Shown in pieces: positions 18,709 to 28,595 of a stretch of DNA of 64,000 nt (position 1 is its first letter; every line of letters starts with the position of its first letter). Under the pieces are notes generated by a model, which did no database searches, had not been told where the DNA came from, and saw only the letters and a program-made list of their open reading frames with translations. Position numbers and translations under genes: made by a program. This DNA is from Pirellulaceae bacterium. Lineage in GTDB: Bacteria > Planctomycetota > Planctomycetia > Pirellulales > Pirellulaceae. Location: contig JAKVBZ010000017.1 of assembly GCA_022448645.1 (NCBI GenBank), positions 1 through 64,000 of the forward strand, given 5' to 3'.

Positions 18709-19809
18709 CTAGCAGGCAGGGTCCTGCAGAGCCTGCCGAGCCAGTTGACGCGGGACGTCTCCCACAAGTTCTACGTGTCCTAATCGTGTCGGCAACACGA
18801 AGCGAAGTTCTCCATGCTCTGCTTTCTTGTCTTTTTGCATCGCTTCTAACAAGGCATCGGGATCCAATGTTGGGACGCTCACAGGCAATTTCAGCTGTTG
18901 AAGTAAGTTTCGTAGACGTGTTACCAGAGACTGTTCCACGCGTTGCATGGAGACTGCCAGGCGGGCTGCGCAGACCATTCCCATGGCGACCGCTTCGCCA
19001 TGCAGCAACTGGTCATATCCCGAAACGGTTTCGATCGCATGGCAAAAGGTGTGGCCAAAATTCAAGATGGCGCGGTGGCCGGTGGTTTCCCGTTCATCAC
19101 TCAGCACGACCTCCGCCTTCAATTCACAGCTGCGAGCTACGATCTTCCGCATGACCTCGGGAGTTCGGTTATTGAGACCTTCGATATGATTCTCTAGAAA
19201 AGCAAAGAATTCTGGGTCTTGTATGACTCCATATTTGACGACTTCGGCCAAGCCGGCTCGATATTCGCGATCAGGTAGAGTAGTCAATACGTCAGTGTCG
19301 ATCAGGACACCATTCGGTTGCCAGAAAGCCCCCACCATATTTTTGCCACTCGGCAAATTGATGCCAACTTTGCCTCCCACGCTACTGTCGACCTGGGCGA
19401 GCAACGTCGTGGGAATTTGAAAAAAAGGAATGCCGCGTGCATAGGTGGCTGCAATGAATCCGGCTAAGTCCCCGACAACCCCGCCGCCAACGGCCACGAT
19501 GATCGATTTACGGTCTGTCCCCAAGTCCATCAAGTTTTCCCAGAGACCTTCTGCGACGGAAATGGATTTACTGGGTTCGCCTGCTTCCACGACTAGAATG
19601 TCGGCGTCAAAGTCAGCATCAAGCAGGCTGTCGGAAACATTTTCTGCGTGTGGGTCATCGACATTCTCGTCAGTGATCACGACTGCGTATTGCGCATCAG
19701 ACCGGGAACGGATAAAATAACCGGCGTTTTTCAAGTTTCCGGCAGAGATTTCGATGTCGTAAGCCCGATCACTGAGTCCCACGTGAACGGTTGTTGGTTC
19801 CGAGTCCAT
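18709..19809 (-). CDS. aroB: 3-dehydroquinate synthase
   Basis: A 366-residue AroB catalysing the second shikimate-pathway step (DAHP to 3-dehydroquinate) with NAD and a divalent metal. Diagnostic stretches are the NAD-binding VGGGVVGDLAGFIAATYARG, PTTLLAQVDSSVGGKVGINL, and the metal ligands in NFGHTFCHAIE and HGEAVAMGM. Length is normal. It starts divergently from galE across ~200 nt. Confidence 0.96.
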   Translation of the reverse strand: MDSEPTTVHVGLSDRAYDIEISAGNLKNAGYFIRSRSDAQYAVVITDENVDDPHAENVSDSLLDADFDADILVVEAGEPSKSISVAEGLWENLMDLGTDRKSIIVAVGGGVVGDLAGFIAATYARGIPFFQIPTTLLAQVDSSVGGKVGINLPSGKNMVGAFWQPNGVLIDTDVLTTLPDREYRAGLAEVVKYGVIQDPEFFAFLENHIEGLNNRTPEVMRKIVARSCELKAEVVLSDERETTGHRAILNFGHTFCHAIETVSGYDQLLHGEAVAMGMVCAARLAVSMQRVEQSLVTRLRNLLQQLKLPVSVPTLDPDALLEAMQKDKKAEHGELRFVLPTRLGHVELVGDVPRQLARQALQDPAC

Positions 19810-20009
19810 TTTAGAAATGCCTTGTAGGAAATCCTTAAGTCGGGTCGAAGATAACGTCGTTTCAAAGAGAACGTCTGGTCGAAGATGCTTTCGTTGGAAT
19901 TGCCCAAGTTACCATACGAAGCATCGGGCGGGAAATGGAGATGGGCTCGCCTGAGGCCATTTCCGAACAATCGTTGTGAAACTTGGAGTGGAAAGGCTTG
20001 CTGTTGACC

Positions 20010-20987
20010 ATGAAGATACTCATTACAGGCGGCGCGGGATACATCGGCAGCATTACAGCGGAAAAGTGCCTGTTGGCCGGTCATGAAGTGATCGTTTTTG
20101 ACAATCTGAGCCAGGGGCACCAAGCGGCCGTTCCAGCCGATGCAACGCTGATAGAGGGAGATCTGGCGAACGGTTCCGCTATTGATACGGCGTTGGCAGA
20201 GAATCCCGTCGATGCGGTCATGCATTTCGCTTCCCGCACCCTGGTTGGCGAATCTATGGACCAGCCATTCTTGTATTTGGGCGACAATGTGACGAATGGC
20301 TTGAATCTGTTACAGGCCGTGATCCGCCAGGGAGTCAAACGATTTATCTTGTCTTCTACGGCAAATTTGTTTGATGAACCGGAAAGGATACCGATCACAG
20401 AGTCCGAAAAGATCGTTCCAGGAAGTCCGTATGGCGAATCAAAATACATTCTGGAGCGAATGCTCGCTTGGCTCGATCGTACCTGCGGCCTCAAATATGC
20501 GGCTTTAAGGTACTTCAACGCGGCAGGAGCCACGGCGAGTCGAGGTGAAGATCATTCGCCAGAAACACATCTGGTACCCCTCGTTTTGCAAGTTGCTTTG
20601 GGAAAACGCGAATCGATCACTGTCTTTGGAAATGACTACCCCACGCCAGATGGAAGCTGTGTTCGGGACTATGTTCACATTGCCGATCTGGCTCAAGCAC
20701 ATCTGCTGGCACTGGAAGCTTTAGATAAGGGAAGTCAAATTTATAATCTGGGAAATGGTGACGGTTATAGTGTATTAGAAGTCATCGAGACTGCACGACA
20801 AGTGACGGGTCACGACATACCGACTACCATTGGACCACGGCGTGCCGGAGATCCTCCGACGCTTGTGGCCGGTAGTGACAAGATTTGCAATGAATTAGGG
20901 TGGCAACCTATGTTTCCCGGTCTACGTGAAATCGTCGAAAGTGCATGGCACTGGCATCAGCAGTATCCCCGCGGTTACGACGACTAG
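20010..20987 (+). CDS. galE: UDP-glucose 4-epimerase (SDR extended family)
   Basis: A 325-residue epimerase interconverting UDP-glucose and UDP-galactose for cell-surface sugars. ATG 20010 places the NAD-binding GGAGYIGS at residues 7-14; the upstream TTG at 19983 would add an unneeded extension. The catalytic Tyr-x3-Lys is YGESK (~140-144), with FNAAGA and the C-terminal AGDPPTLVA also present. The usual SSSATVYG reads SSTANLFD here, a mild deviation, so a related 4-epimerase specificity is possible. Confidence 0.9.
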   Translation: MKILITGGAGYIGSITAEKCLLAGHEVIVFDNLSQGHQAAVPADATLIEGDLANGSAIDTALAENPVDAVMHFASRTLVGESMDQPFLYLGDNVTNGLNLLQAVIRQGVKRFILSSTANLFDEPERIPITESEKIVPGSPYGESKYILERMLAWLDRTCGLKYAALRYFNAAGATASRGEDHSPETHLVPLVLQVALGKRESITVFGNDYPTPDGSCVRDYVHIADLAQAHLLALEALDKGSQIYNLGNGDGYSVLEVIETARQVTGHDIPTTIGPRRAGDPPTLVAGSDKICNELGWQPMFPGLREIVESAWHWHQQYPRGYDD

Positions 20988-21100
20988 CTGTCGTGACCTC
21001 TGTCGACTTCATAACGCGAACCGAATCGTCAAGTCCAACGAATGTTCCTTGAACAAAATCGTGGCGTGCAAAAAACTCAAGGAATTTGGTGAGTAGGGCG

Positions 21101-21128
21101 TTGTCTGGAATTCCAATAGCGCTATAAT
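21101..21128 (+). promoter_or_regulatory. Sigma-70-type promoter candidate for the alpha-CTD gene
   Basis: TTGTCT (21101-21106), a 16-nt spacer, then TATAAT (21123-21128). The predicted start falls at ~21135, exactly where a perfect hairpin begins, leaving a ~248-nt leader. Confidence 0.55.
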
Positions 21129-21134
21129 TCCATT

Positions 21135-21152
21135 GGCGTTGTATTCAACGCC
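21135..21152 (+). repeat. Perfect 7-bp hairpin at the predicted transcript 5' end
   Basis: GGCGTTG-TATT-CAACGCC with a 4-nt loop. It is not followed by a U-tract, so it is not a terminator. It could protect the mRNA 5' end or serve as a protein-binding site. Confidence 0.55.
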
Positions 21153-21286
21153 TTACAAGTAGCTTAGGAATTCCCACCGTTTAGCCTTTCCAGGCAGCCT
21201 GCGATATGATGTCGCCCGGCTCCAAGTAAGCACGACAGGATGCGTGTAGAACTCCCCGCCTCTGCTCTTTGTGGAAAGCCGCATTC

Positions 21287-21303
21287 TGCCAGACCGTCTG
21301 GCA
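21287..21303. repeat. Palindrome TGCCAGACCGTCTGGCA
   Basis: Perfect 7-bp arms around CCG, 80 nt upstream of the alpha-CTD gene ATG and within its predicted leader. It could be an operator or an RNA hairpin. Confidence 0.5.
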
Positions 21304-21382
21304 CTCAGGACATGTGCATTTTCGGTTGGCTTGGTTTGGCGCAACTTAAATCTCGTCCAAACTCAAAAAATAGTGTGCTCAG

Positions 21383-21763
21383 ATGATTCGTCGATTAAAT
21401 ACCACCCAAAGTTCCCAGATTAGCGAAGTTGGTTTTTCGCGTGAGGCCAAGTTGGCGATCAGCCACGGAGTCCAACGCGGTGATGCCGTAGCCGAATTAG
21501 AGTTGCTCGGGTTGCCTGTCCGCACGATCAACTTGCTGGAAGATTCCGCACTGCACATTACCCGGCTTGAAGAGCTCATGAGTTACAAGCCGGAAGAGCT
21601 GCTGGAGATCCCTAATTTTGGTATGCACGGACTGCGCGAGATGATGCAGTGTCTGGCCAAATACCATCAACTGGATGAAGCAAAAAAACAGGTTTCGCTG
21701 GCTTTTGACCGACGTAAAGACCATGCGATGCAAGAACTTTTTGCCTCTGGCGAACCGAATTAG
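21383..21763 (+). CDS. Free-standing RNA polymerase alpha-CTD-like protein
   Basis: A 126-residue protein whose residues ~38-96 match the C-terminal helix-hairpin-helix domain of RNA polymerase alpha (LELLGLPVRTINLLEDSA, LLEIPNFGMHGLREM). The Arg and Asn that contact UP-element DNA in E. coli (R265, N268) align with R47 and N50; the KS of the GKKS turn is replaced by HG. There is no alpha N-terminal domain, so it cannot join polymerase as a normal alpha subunit. A role as DNA-binding or transcription accessory protein is inference. The C-terminal ~30 residues are charged and helical. Confidence 0.75.
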   Translation: MIRRLNTTQSSQISEVGFSREAKLAISHGVQRGDAVAELELLGLPVRTINLLEDSALHITRLEELMSYKPEELLEIPNFGMHGLREMMQCLAKYHQLDEAKKQVSLAFDRRKDHAMQELFASGEPN

Positions 21764-21842
21764 AAACATTTTGAGGAAGATGACCTGGAACGTATTAGCG
21801 TCCGATTTGACGCTCCAGGCCTAAACACATGGTCGTACCAGC

Positions 21843-21871
21843 TTGCTCTTATTTTTGTTTGTTGAGATAAT
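21843..21871 (+). promoter_or_regulatory. Promoter immediately upstream of fba, possible leaderless start
   Basis: TTGCTC (21843-21848), a 17-nt spacer, then GATAAT (21866-21871). The fba ATG at 21878 begins 6 nt after the -10 box, at the expected transcription start. No Shine-Dalgarno precedes that ATG, which fits a leaderless message. Confidence 0.45.
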
Positions 21872-21877
21872 TCACCG

Positions 21878-22885
21878 ATGGCACTTATTTCTCTGAGGCG
21901 ATTGCTTGACCACGCCGCCGAAAACGACTACGGCGTAGCTGCGTTCAATATCAATAACCTGGAACAATTCCAGGCGGTGATGGAGGCGGCCGACGAAACG
22001 GACTCGCCTGTCATCGTGCAAGCATCACGTGGGGCCCGCAAATACGCCTGGAATGAATGTATCCAGGCTCTCGCCCAGGCGATGCAAACAATCTTTCCTA
22101 ATGTGCCTTTTGTGTTGCATCAAGACCATGGGAACAGCTTGGAAACTTGCCGTTCTGCCATTCATTTTGGGTTTACCTCCGTCATGATGGATGGTTCGCT
22201 CCAGGAAGACGGCAAGACACCGGCCAACCTGGATTACAACATTGGCGTAACCAAACAGGTTGTCGAGTTGGCGCATGCCCAGCAGCCTACCGTATCGGTC
22301 GAAGGCGAACTTGGTTGTTTGGGATCCCTGGAAACAGGGGAAGGTGATCAAGAAGATGGTCACGGTGCCGTCGGAAAACTGTCTCGCGAACAGTTGCTGA
22401 CCGATCCAGACGAGGCAGCCATGTTTGTGGCGGAAACGGGAGTGGATGCCCTGGCCGTTGCCATTGGTACCAGCCATGGTGCTTATAAGTTTTCCCGCAA
22501 GCCGGATGGTGATGTTTTGGCGATGGACCGCATCGAAGCGATTCACGAAAAGCTACCAAATTGCCATCTTGTGATGCATGGTAGTTCGTCGGTCCCTCAA
22601 GAACTACAAGATCTGATTAACGAATTTGGGGGTGAGATCAAGCAAACGTTTGGAGTTCCGGTCGAGGAAATCCAGCGAGGTATTCGACATGGAGTTCGTA
22701 AAATCAACGTCGATACCGATTGCCGGATGGCCATGACGGGCGCTATTCGCAAGGTGTTTTTTGAAAATCGTGCCGAATTTGACCCTCGTAAATATTTGGA
22801 GCCGGCGCGAAACGCGATGAAAAACGTTTGCAAGGATCGTATGGTGGCCTTTGGACAAGCTGGCCATGCGAGCAAGTTTCAATAG
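21878..22885 (+). CDS. fba: Class II fructose-bisphosphate aldolase
   Basis: A 335-residue zinc-dependent aldolase interconverting fructose-1,6-bisphosphate with DHAP and GAP in glycolysis/gluconeogenesis. Zinc and catalytic landmarks are all present: [37 protein letters not shown] and [10 protein letters not shown]. The length resembles the type IIB (CbbA-like) group, but there are no other Calvin-cycle genes here, so a glycolytic role is likelier. Its stop overlaps the 3' end of the convergent kinase gene by 7 nt. Confidence 0.95.
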   Translation: MALISLRRLLDHAAENDYGVAAFNINNLEQFQAVMEAADETDSPVIVQASRGARKYAWNECIQALAQAMQTIFPNVPFVLHQDHGNSLETCRSAIHFGFTSVMMDGSLQEDGKTPANLDYNIGVTKQVVELAHAQQPTVSVEGELGCLGSLETGEGDQEDGHGAVGKLSREQLLTDPDEAAMFVAETGVDALAVAIGTSHGAYKFSRKPDGDVLAMDRIEAIHEKLPNCHLVMHGSSSVPQELQDLINEFGGEIKQTFGVPVEEIQRGIRHGVRKINVDTDCRMAMTGAIRKVFFENRAEFDPRKYLEPARNAMKNVCKDRMVAFGQAGHASKFQ

Positions 22886-23913
22886 GCAGTGCGGTTTGGG
22901 CGGGAATAGCCATCTTTGCCAACCAAGTGCTCGAACCGCTGGATGATTCCGTCCAATCGCTTCTCAATGGCAGTCCGATTCTCAAATCGACGCCCTTCTA
23001 AATAAATCCAGCACAGCCAATTCATCCCTGATAAGACCACGGAGCTCATGTCAAAGACCCGTATCAAACGTAGTTCCTCAGCTGTTAAGGACTGAACACT
23101 CTGATAGGCTGCCAATCCCGTGTCCCATCCGATAGGGTCGTCATTCACCAAGCTGCCTAGTAGTCGTGATATGTCCGTCGCTACGTGATCGTGTCGCATG
23201 GCACCAAAATCTACGATTCCACGGACCTCCTCACCCTCGAACAATAGGTGGTCGTGCCAAATGTCTCGAATACAGGGTTGGTGACGAACGACAAGCTGCC
23301 GGCAAGATTCCAACGCCTTCTGGGTAGGTTCAGCTGCCGCATCGAATAATCTCAGCAACCGATCTGCTCGAATTTGAAGATTGTGCCAGCCAAGAGATGA
23401 GGCGCTGGCTGCCGTCCGCAGCTCTCTGGCTGATTGTGATACCAATTTTTGCAAAAACTGAGTTCGTTGCGCAATTCCCGGCGAAGGGGCCAGGTTGGTT
23501 TCCATTTTACGCGTCGCCGCGTGGAATTCTGCCAGGCAGGTCAAGGCGTTTGCCAGCCGTTGCCTGGTTGGCAAACGCCAATAGTCAGCACGGCCTGGCA
23601 TCCACGGTGTCAATTCCCACAGATGGTCGCTTTCAGCCAGAAAAGTCTGACCATCCACCGTGCTGAATGGGACAGGTATCACGTTCAGGCCTGATGCTCT
23701 GGCCGTGTGCAGCACCTCGTGGATATATTGCAAATGCAATGTATCAGGATGACCGGGCGGCCATTTTCGCAAGCAAAGGTCGCCATGATCGGTTGTCACT
23801 CGCCAGAAGTGCGCCCCACTGAAGCCTCCTGCTGCCCCTAAATCTGTGACGCACTGGGGTTGCACAGCTGCACTGTAGGCCCGCAGCACCTTGTCAATCA
23901 CACGTTGCGTCAT
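22879..23913 (-). CDS. APH-fold phosphotransferase (aminoglycoside/choline kinase-like)
   Basis: A 344-residue protein of the phosphotransferase (APH/ChoK) superfamily. The N-lobe includes [23 protein letters not shown] with the ATP-contacting Lys. The C-lobe has a modified Brenner loop, [14 protein letters not shown], then [21 protein letters not shown], where D-F-G binds metal. The usual HGDxxxxN is altered: the catalytic Asp remains but the Asn is not at its usual place. The substrate is unknown and antibiotic resistance should not be assumed. It overlaps fba tail to tail. Confidence 0.75.
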   Translation of the reverse strand: MTQRVIDKVLRAYSAAVQPQCVTDLGAAGGFSGAHFWRVTTDHGDLCLRKWPPGHPDTLHLQYIHEVLHTARASGLNVIPVPFSTVDGQTFLAESDHLWELTPWMPGRADYWRLPTRQRLANALTCLAEFHAATRKMETNLAPSPGIAQRTQFLQKLVSQSARELRTAASASSLGWHNLQIRADRLLRLFDAAAEPTQKALESCRQLVVRHQPCIRDIWHDHLLFEGEEVRGIVDFGAMRHDHVATDISRLLGSLVNDDPIGWDTGLAAYQSVQSLTAEELRLIRVFDMSSVVLSGMNWLCWIYLEGRRFENRTAIEKRLDGIIQRFEHLVGKDGYSRPNRTAY

Positions 23914-24335
23914 TGGAATTGCCGGTTTTGGAAGGCGAAGTTGACTTGAGGCAAACTAAAAATAATTTCCGCTTTTTCATCACTAAACGGAGATCATCCC
24001 GATTTTCTTCATTGTGGTAGTTCCAAGGAGGTTACAACCTGCCGAACGAGAATTCCATCGTATTTGCATTAGAAAAATTGGCAGTTGGGAAATTTCTGAC
24101 ATATTTTCGTGCGCTGGTAAATTGGGGTATATTTTACAAGCGGGTAAGAGTGTCTTGTTGAGTGGCGGAAGCGTCTATCAACTCGAAGGCTCTGCAATAA
24201 GCCCTGTAGTCGCCGTACGCGTTCAATGTCCCACTGTCATAGTAAGACGGTGCGACGAACTATCAGGTCGTTCACATGCCATGACGGCCGTAAGGATAAC
24301 AACCCCTGGTTAGTCTTCGACAAGGTATCATTTTC
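23914..24335. other. Divergent intergenic region (422 nt)
   Basis: Between the divergent kinase and metalloprotease genes. AT-rich around 24110-24140 with a TATATT-like box, but no convincing -35. No gene or RNA recognised. Confidence 0.35.
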
Positions 24336-27071
24336 ATGCGAATCTCCCCCGCTCGAATCATCGTTGTCATGATGTTCTACGCGATTTGTGCTTTCACAAA
24401 TCCTATCCGTGGCGAGTCGGAAGAAGCAACGGCGACCGCGAAACCTAACGACACAACCACGGCGGATGCTGGAAAGTCGAGTGATTCGCCTCAGGCACCC
24501 CAGGCGGCAACGCCACCTAAGCCAGAACATGTGGCGATTCTGAAAGATGCCGAGGCAATCGAAGGACTTATTCCACTTCATCATCGGGAAAACAAGTTAT
24601 TTGCCGAGTTGAGCAGTAGCCAGTACGGCAAGGAATACATTGTGCTGATTTCCATTGCCCGCGGCATCGGAGAAGGTTTTTTGGTGGGCGGCATGAGTTG
24701 GAACGACGACTGGGTGTGGGCATTTCGCAAGGTCGACAAACGCGTTCTCATCGTGCGCAAAAACGTTCGGTTTCGTGCTAAAGATGGTAGTCCAGAGGCG
24801 GCTGCCGTGAAGCACTCACACACGGATAGCGTGCTGTATAGTCTGCCGATCTTGTCCAAGGGACCTAAGGGAGGAGATTTAATTGATTTAACACCTGTTT
24901 TTATGAGCGATTTGCCGCAGATCTCGCACATGCTGCCCGGTTTCAGCTTTTCGGCCAGCAAGAGTACCTGGTCAACACCCAAGGGATTTCCTAGGAACGT
25001 GGAATTGGAGGTTGCCGCGACTTACAGCTCGAGTGGCCGTGCACGCATTGATTCGGTAGCTGATACACGGGGCGTGACGATCAACGTTCACTATTCCATC
25101 AGTGAAGTGCCCAAGACGGGCTACCAGTCCAGGTTGGCTGATGATCGGGTTGGTTATTTCTTAACCGTGATTCGCGATTATTCTTCGAAGGGAGAACCAG
25201 AGCAATTTACGCGTTACATTAACCGTTGGAACATCAAGAAAGCGGATTCAAAGCTGGATCTGTCACCTCCCGAACAGCCTGTTGTTTTCTACATCGAAAA
25301 CACCGTGCCTTACAAATACCGCAAAACAATCCGCGATGGCATCTTGGAGTGGAACAAAGCGTTTGAAAAAGCAGGCTTTGTAGATGCGCTCGAAGTACGG
25401 CAGCAGCCGGAAGAGAGGAATATTGAAGAGAAAGTCGAACCCGAAGATGTCCGCTATAACTTCATTCGTTGGATGACCGCCGACGCGCCTTTTTCTGGCA
25501 TCGGTCCATCACGAGTGAATCCGTACACGGGTCAGATTCTCGACGCGGATATCTTGTTGAATTCCAACATGGTCGAACACTATGAATACCTGTTCGAAAC
25601 CATTGGGCCTCAGGATGAAGACGATGGTGAAGGAGGAGCTGAAAGGTTGTTCCGCTTCGGAATGACGTTGAGCGAGAATCAAATGCCGCTCCCACTGCAC
25701 TTACGACATTCGCAGTGTCAGAGGGTGCATGCCTTGTCTAGCGAATTAACTTTTGGACGAGCTGTGATCGCCAGCAAAGCGGCGGGTGAAGAGCGTGCCA
25801 AACATATTGAAGCGTTGATTCATCAGGGCCTGAAAGCAACTGTCATGCACGAAATTGGCCATACGCTTGGCCTACGTCATAACTTCAAAGCTAGTAGTTT
25901 TCGTACTCTTGATGAACTCAATAAGAAAGACAACGAAAGCATGATTGCTTCGGTGATGGACTATGATCCTGCCAATATCGTTCCTCAAGGGATGGAACAA
26001 GGGAACTATTTCACACCCACGATCGGGCCCTACGACTATTGGGCTATTGAATACGGATACAAACCGTTGGCAGGCGGGACTCAGGGCGAAGCAGCTGAAT
26101 TGCGCAAGATCACGTCACGTAGTGGCGAGCCCGGTTTGGCATATGCGACTGACGAAGATACGGGGATCGGCATCCATGGCGCACAGATCGATCCGGAAGC
26201 GGGCGTCATGGATTTGGGTAAGAACCCACTGGACTATGCGAAAATGCGAATCGAATTGATCAATGAAGTGATGCCCAAATTGATCGATCGAATGACAGAA
26301 GACGGCGATAGTTATGCTAGTTCTCGTCGAGCTTTCAATTCCTTGTTGTACCATCACAATGTGGCGCTCTTTCACGTGGCACGCTATGTGGGTGGTATTC
26401 GGATCAGTCGTAGCCATAAGGGGGACGAGAATGCTCCCCAGCCCTTGGACATTGTTGAACCCGAGAAACAGCGCGAGGCGCTGACGATGTTAGAAAAGGA
26501 GGTTTTTGGCAGCGAGGCGTATCAGTTTCCCCCAGAGATTTACGGCATGATGCTCTCTAGTCGCTGGAACCATTGGGGTTCGATTCGTACACTTCGCCCC
26601 GACTATCCTTTGCACGATGGAATTTCCTATTGGCAATCCAATGTTTTGAATCGGCTTTTGTCATCTGACGTACTTTCTCGAATGCACGACAATGAAGCGA
26701 AACTACCAACCGATCAGGATGCGTTTACGTCTGCAGAACTGATCGAACGACTTACTCATTCGATTTTCTCCGAAGTGGAGAATCTGGAGCCGGGAGAATA
26801 CACCAATCGTAAGCCGGCGATTACAAGTTTGCGACGTAATCTACAGCGCCTGTATCTCAAACGACTAGCCAATATTGCGATGGGACGTATGTTCGCACCT
26901 CAAGATTGTCAGACGGTTGCCTATGCTGAGTTGCTGGCGCTGGCGGAACGAATGGAAAAGCTGCTCAACAGCAATATCACTCTGGATAGTTACTCCAGGG
27001 CACATTTGCTTGAGTCGTCCAGCCGTATCGGCAAAGTCGCCGACGCACGTTTAAATCTGTTCTCGCCCTGA
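24336..27071 (+). CDS. Secreted zinc metalloprotease (HExxHxxGxxH, DUF5117-type)
   Basis: A 911-residue exported metalloprotease. An N-terminal signal peptide (RIIVVMMFYAICAF then a polar Ala/Thr/Pro-rich linker) is followed by a large N-terminal domain (~70-330) of the kind annotated DUF5117/DUF5118 in bacterial gluzincin-like proteins. The extended metzincin motif HEIGHTLGLRH lies at ~505-515, with VMDY (the Met-turn region) about 40 residues later. The C-terminal ~250 residues are helical. A role in extracellular or periplasmic protein degradation is inferred. It has no operon partner. Confidence 0.85.
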   Translation: MRISPARIIVVMMFYAICAFTNPIRGESEEATATAKPNDTTTADAGKSSDSPQAPQAATPPKPEHVAILKDAEAIEGLIPLHHRENKLFAELSSSQYGKEYIVLISIARGIGEGFLVGGMSWNDDWVWAFRKVDKRVLIVRKNVRFRAKDGSPEAAAVKHSHTDSVLYSLPILSKGPKGGDLIDLTPVFMSDLPQISHMLPGFSFSASKSTWSTPKGFPRNVELEVAATYSSSGRARIDSVADTRGVTINVHYSISEVPKTGYQSRLADDRVGYFLTVIRDYSSKGEPEQFTRYINRWNIKKADSKLDLSPPEQPVVFYIENTVPYKYRKTIRDGILEWNKAFEKAGFVDALEVRQQPEERNIEEKVEPEDVRYNFIRWMTADAPFSGIGPSRVNPYTGQILDADILLNSNMVEHYEYLFETIGPQDEDDGEGGAERLFRFGMTLSENQMPLPLHLRHSQCQRVHALSSELTFGRAVIASKAAGEERAKHIEALIHQGLKATVMHEIGHTLGLRHNFKASSFRTLDELNKKDNESMIASVMDYDPANIVPQGMEQGNYFTPTIGPYDYWAIEYGYKPLAGGTQGEAAELRKITSRSGEPGLAYATDEDTGIGIHGAQIDPEAGVMDLGKNPLDYAKMRIELINEVMPKLIDRMTEDGDSYASSRRAFNSLLYHHNVALFHVARYVGGIRISRSHKGDENAPQPLDIVEPEKQREALTMLEKEVFGSEAYQFPPEIYGMMLSSRWNHWGSIRTLRPDYPLHDGISYWQSNVLNRLLSSDVLSRMHDNEAKLPTDQDAFTSAELIERLTHSIFSEVENLEPGEYTNRKPAITSLRRNLQRLYLKRLANIAMGRMFAPQDCQTVAYAELLALAERMEKLLNSNITLDSYSRAHLLESSSRIGKVADARLNLFSP

Positions 27072-27165
27072 CGGTCGTTTCGAGATGCTCACGACCTGGA
27101 GTCAGTCAGAAACGTTGTACTGCTGTCGGACGCAAGCCTGATCTGGGCAAAGGCCTGCAGGAATT

Positions 27166-27205
27166 GTGGAGAAACCCCAGGATCAGTGTGTTCGGTGTTC
27201 TCCAC
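27166..27205. repeat. Inverted repeat between convergent genes
   Basis: GTGGAGAA (27166-27173) and TTCTCCAC (27198-27205) form an 8-bp stem that can extend through a bulge with ACC/GGT. It lies between the convergent metalloprotease and MFS genes, where a shared transcription end is expected, but no U-tract follows. Confidence 0.4.
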
Positions 27206-27257
27206 CGTTAACAAGCAAAACGATGATCTTGTCAAACAACGGTAGATCGTGCCGGAT

Positions 27258-28589
27258 CTATGGTTCAGCAGCCTTTTGCTCCAACGCCTCTTGATCTCGC
27301 ATTGCGTCCACGGTTTCTGGGCGCACCAGGAATAATAGAAACAGTGGCGCGATCATGCTGAGTGCGGCCCACCAAAAAGTATGCTCAAAGCTAAATCCGT
27401 ATTCTGTACGCAAAGGCCCCACAATTTCATTGCCAATCACATGGCCCACATTGGACAGCGTCATGTAAATCGTAAACATGGACGCCGAGGACTTTGTCCA
27501 GGAGATTCTCATACCCATCGACAAGAAACCGACAGCGCCAAACGCCAAAGCACCGGGATTCAGTATCAGGTAGCTGGCCGAAAACCAATCTGAATGCCAA
27601 AGGTGGGGGCAGGCACCGAAAACGAATGCCAATAGACCGTAGGTGCCGAAACCAGCCACCATCACGATACGTCGGCCCACACGATCCGCCATGACGCCCC
27701 CTAAAATCGCACCCGCCATCTCGGTGAACATCGCATAGAACGCGAATCGTGAAATGTCTACATACGTCCAGCCGAGCTGTTGGGTGTACAAAGTCTTGTA
27801 GACGACTTCGACGATTCCCCAACCGATGACGTGCATCACGCCGTACAACAGCAAGAAAAACGTTGTCTTCAGCGAGAATCCGCGGACCAGGTCCCGCAAG
27901 ACCACCCAAGGGCTGCGGAGCGTGGAGCGATTCTGCGGAAGCACGTCCTCGGCCGATTCTGGTTCGATGGGGCGAGTCCACGGCAATCGGCGATCTCCAG
28001 GACGTTCGACGCACAGGAGCGGGAACAACATGATGATCAGTAGTGAAATGAACTGTACTAGGACGGCAGCAGATAGACCCCACTCATAGATGACGTATGC
28101 CATTCCAAAGGCCCCGATCGCTTTTCCTGCCAACTTGGTGCCCCACATCAGCCCATTGACTAACCCTTGTTCATTAGCGGGCAAGATGTCGATGGCCAGA
28201 GCATCGGTCGACACGTCCTGCAGCGAGGCAAAACAGTTGTGAATGAAAAACATCCATGCCAACAAGCTCAGGTTGTTGCTCAAGTCACCCATGGCCAGGA
28301 TGCCCAGGAGCGAAACAGCCATCAACAGTTCTGCACCGATGATCCACGGCCGGCGGCGCCCCATCGATCGGATGGTGACCGTATCAATTAACGGTGCCCA
28401 TACAAGCTTGAATGTCCATGGCCACAGTACGACAGCTGTCAATCGACCCGCTTCGGTTTCGTTGATGCCGTGTTCATCGGTCAGAAAGGCCACCAGAGCC
28501 GTCACCATGAAGCCCCAAGGTAGGCCCTGGGCAAAATACATGGCACACAGCATGGTCGTCCGTTGCCAACGATTGTTGTTGAGTGCCAC
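27258..28589 (-). CDS. MFS transporter, AmpG/PAT-like
   Basis: A 443-residue, ~12-helix major facilitator. The N-terminal YFAQGLPWGFMVTALVAFLTDEHG, WAPLIDTVTIRSMGRRRPW and SLQDVSTDALAIDILP match the AmpG/acetyl-CoA transporter branch, which imports muropeptides or related solutes. GTG 28589 starts 6 nt after the stop of the class II aldolase gene, so the two are co-transcribed. That partnership suggests a sugar or sugar-acid derived substrate, but none can be read directly. Confidence 0.8.
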   Translation of the reverse strand: MALNNNRWQRTTMLCAMYFAQGLPWGFMVTALVAFLTDEHGINETEAGRLTAVVLWPWTFKLVWAPLIDTVTIRSMGRRRPWIIGAELLMAVSLLGILAMGDLSNNLSLLAWMFFIHNCFASLQDVSTDALAIDILPANEQGLVNGLMWGTKLAGKAIGAFGMAYVIYEWGLSAAVLVQFISLLIIMLFPLLCVERPGDRRLPWTRPIEPESAEDVLPQNRSTLRSPWVVLRDLVRGFSLKTTFFLLLYGVMHVIGWGIVEVVYKTLYTQQLGWTYVDISRFAFYAMFTEMAGAILGGVMADRVGRRIVMVAGFGTYGLLAFVFGACPHLWHSDWFSASYLILNPGALAFGAVGFLSMGMRISWTKSSASMFTIYMTLSNVGHVIGNEIVGPLRTEYGFSFEHTFWWAALSMIAPLFLLFLVRPETVDAMRDQEALEQKAAEP

Positions 28590-28595
28590 AGTATT

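Larger units (their letters stand above)
20988..21382. other. Long leader region before the alpha-CTD gene (395 nt)
   Basis: No coding capacity I trust. It contains a plus-strand promoter candidate at 21101-21128 and perfect inverted repeats at 21135-21152 and 21287-21303, suggesting a structured ~250-nt leader for the gene at 21383. Confidence 0.45.

Noticed and set aside
20988..21382. Riboswitch in the leader of the alpha-CTD gene
   Set aside because: Palindromes are present but I could not match any known riboswitch core or find a terminator/antiterminator pair.
27427..28083. 218-codon minus-strand ORF in another frame of the MFS transporter gene
   Set aside because: Arg/His-rich shadow frame; the real frame encodes an intact transporter.
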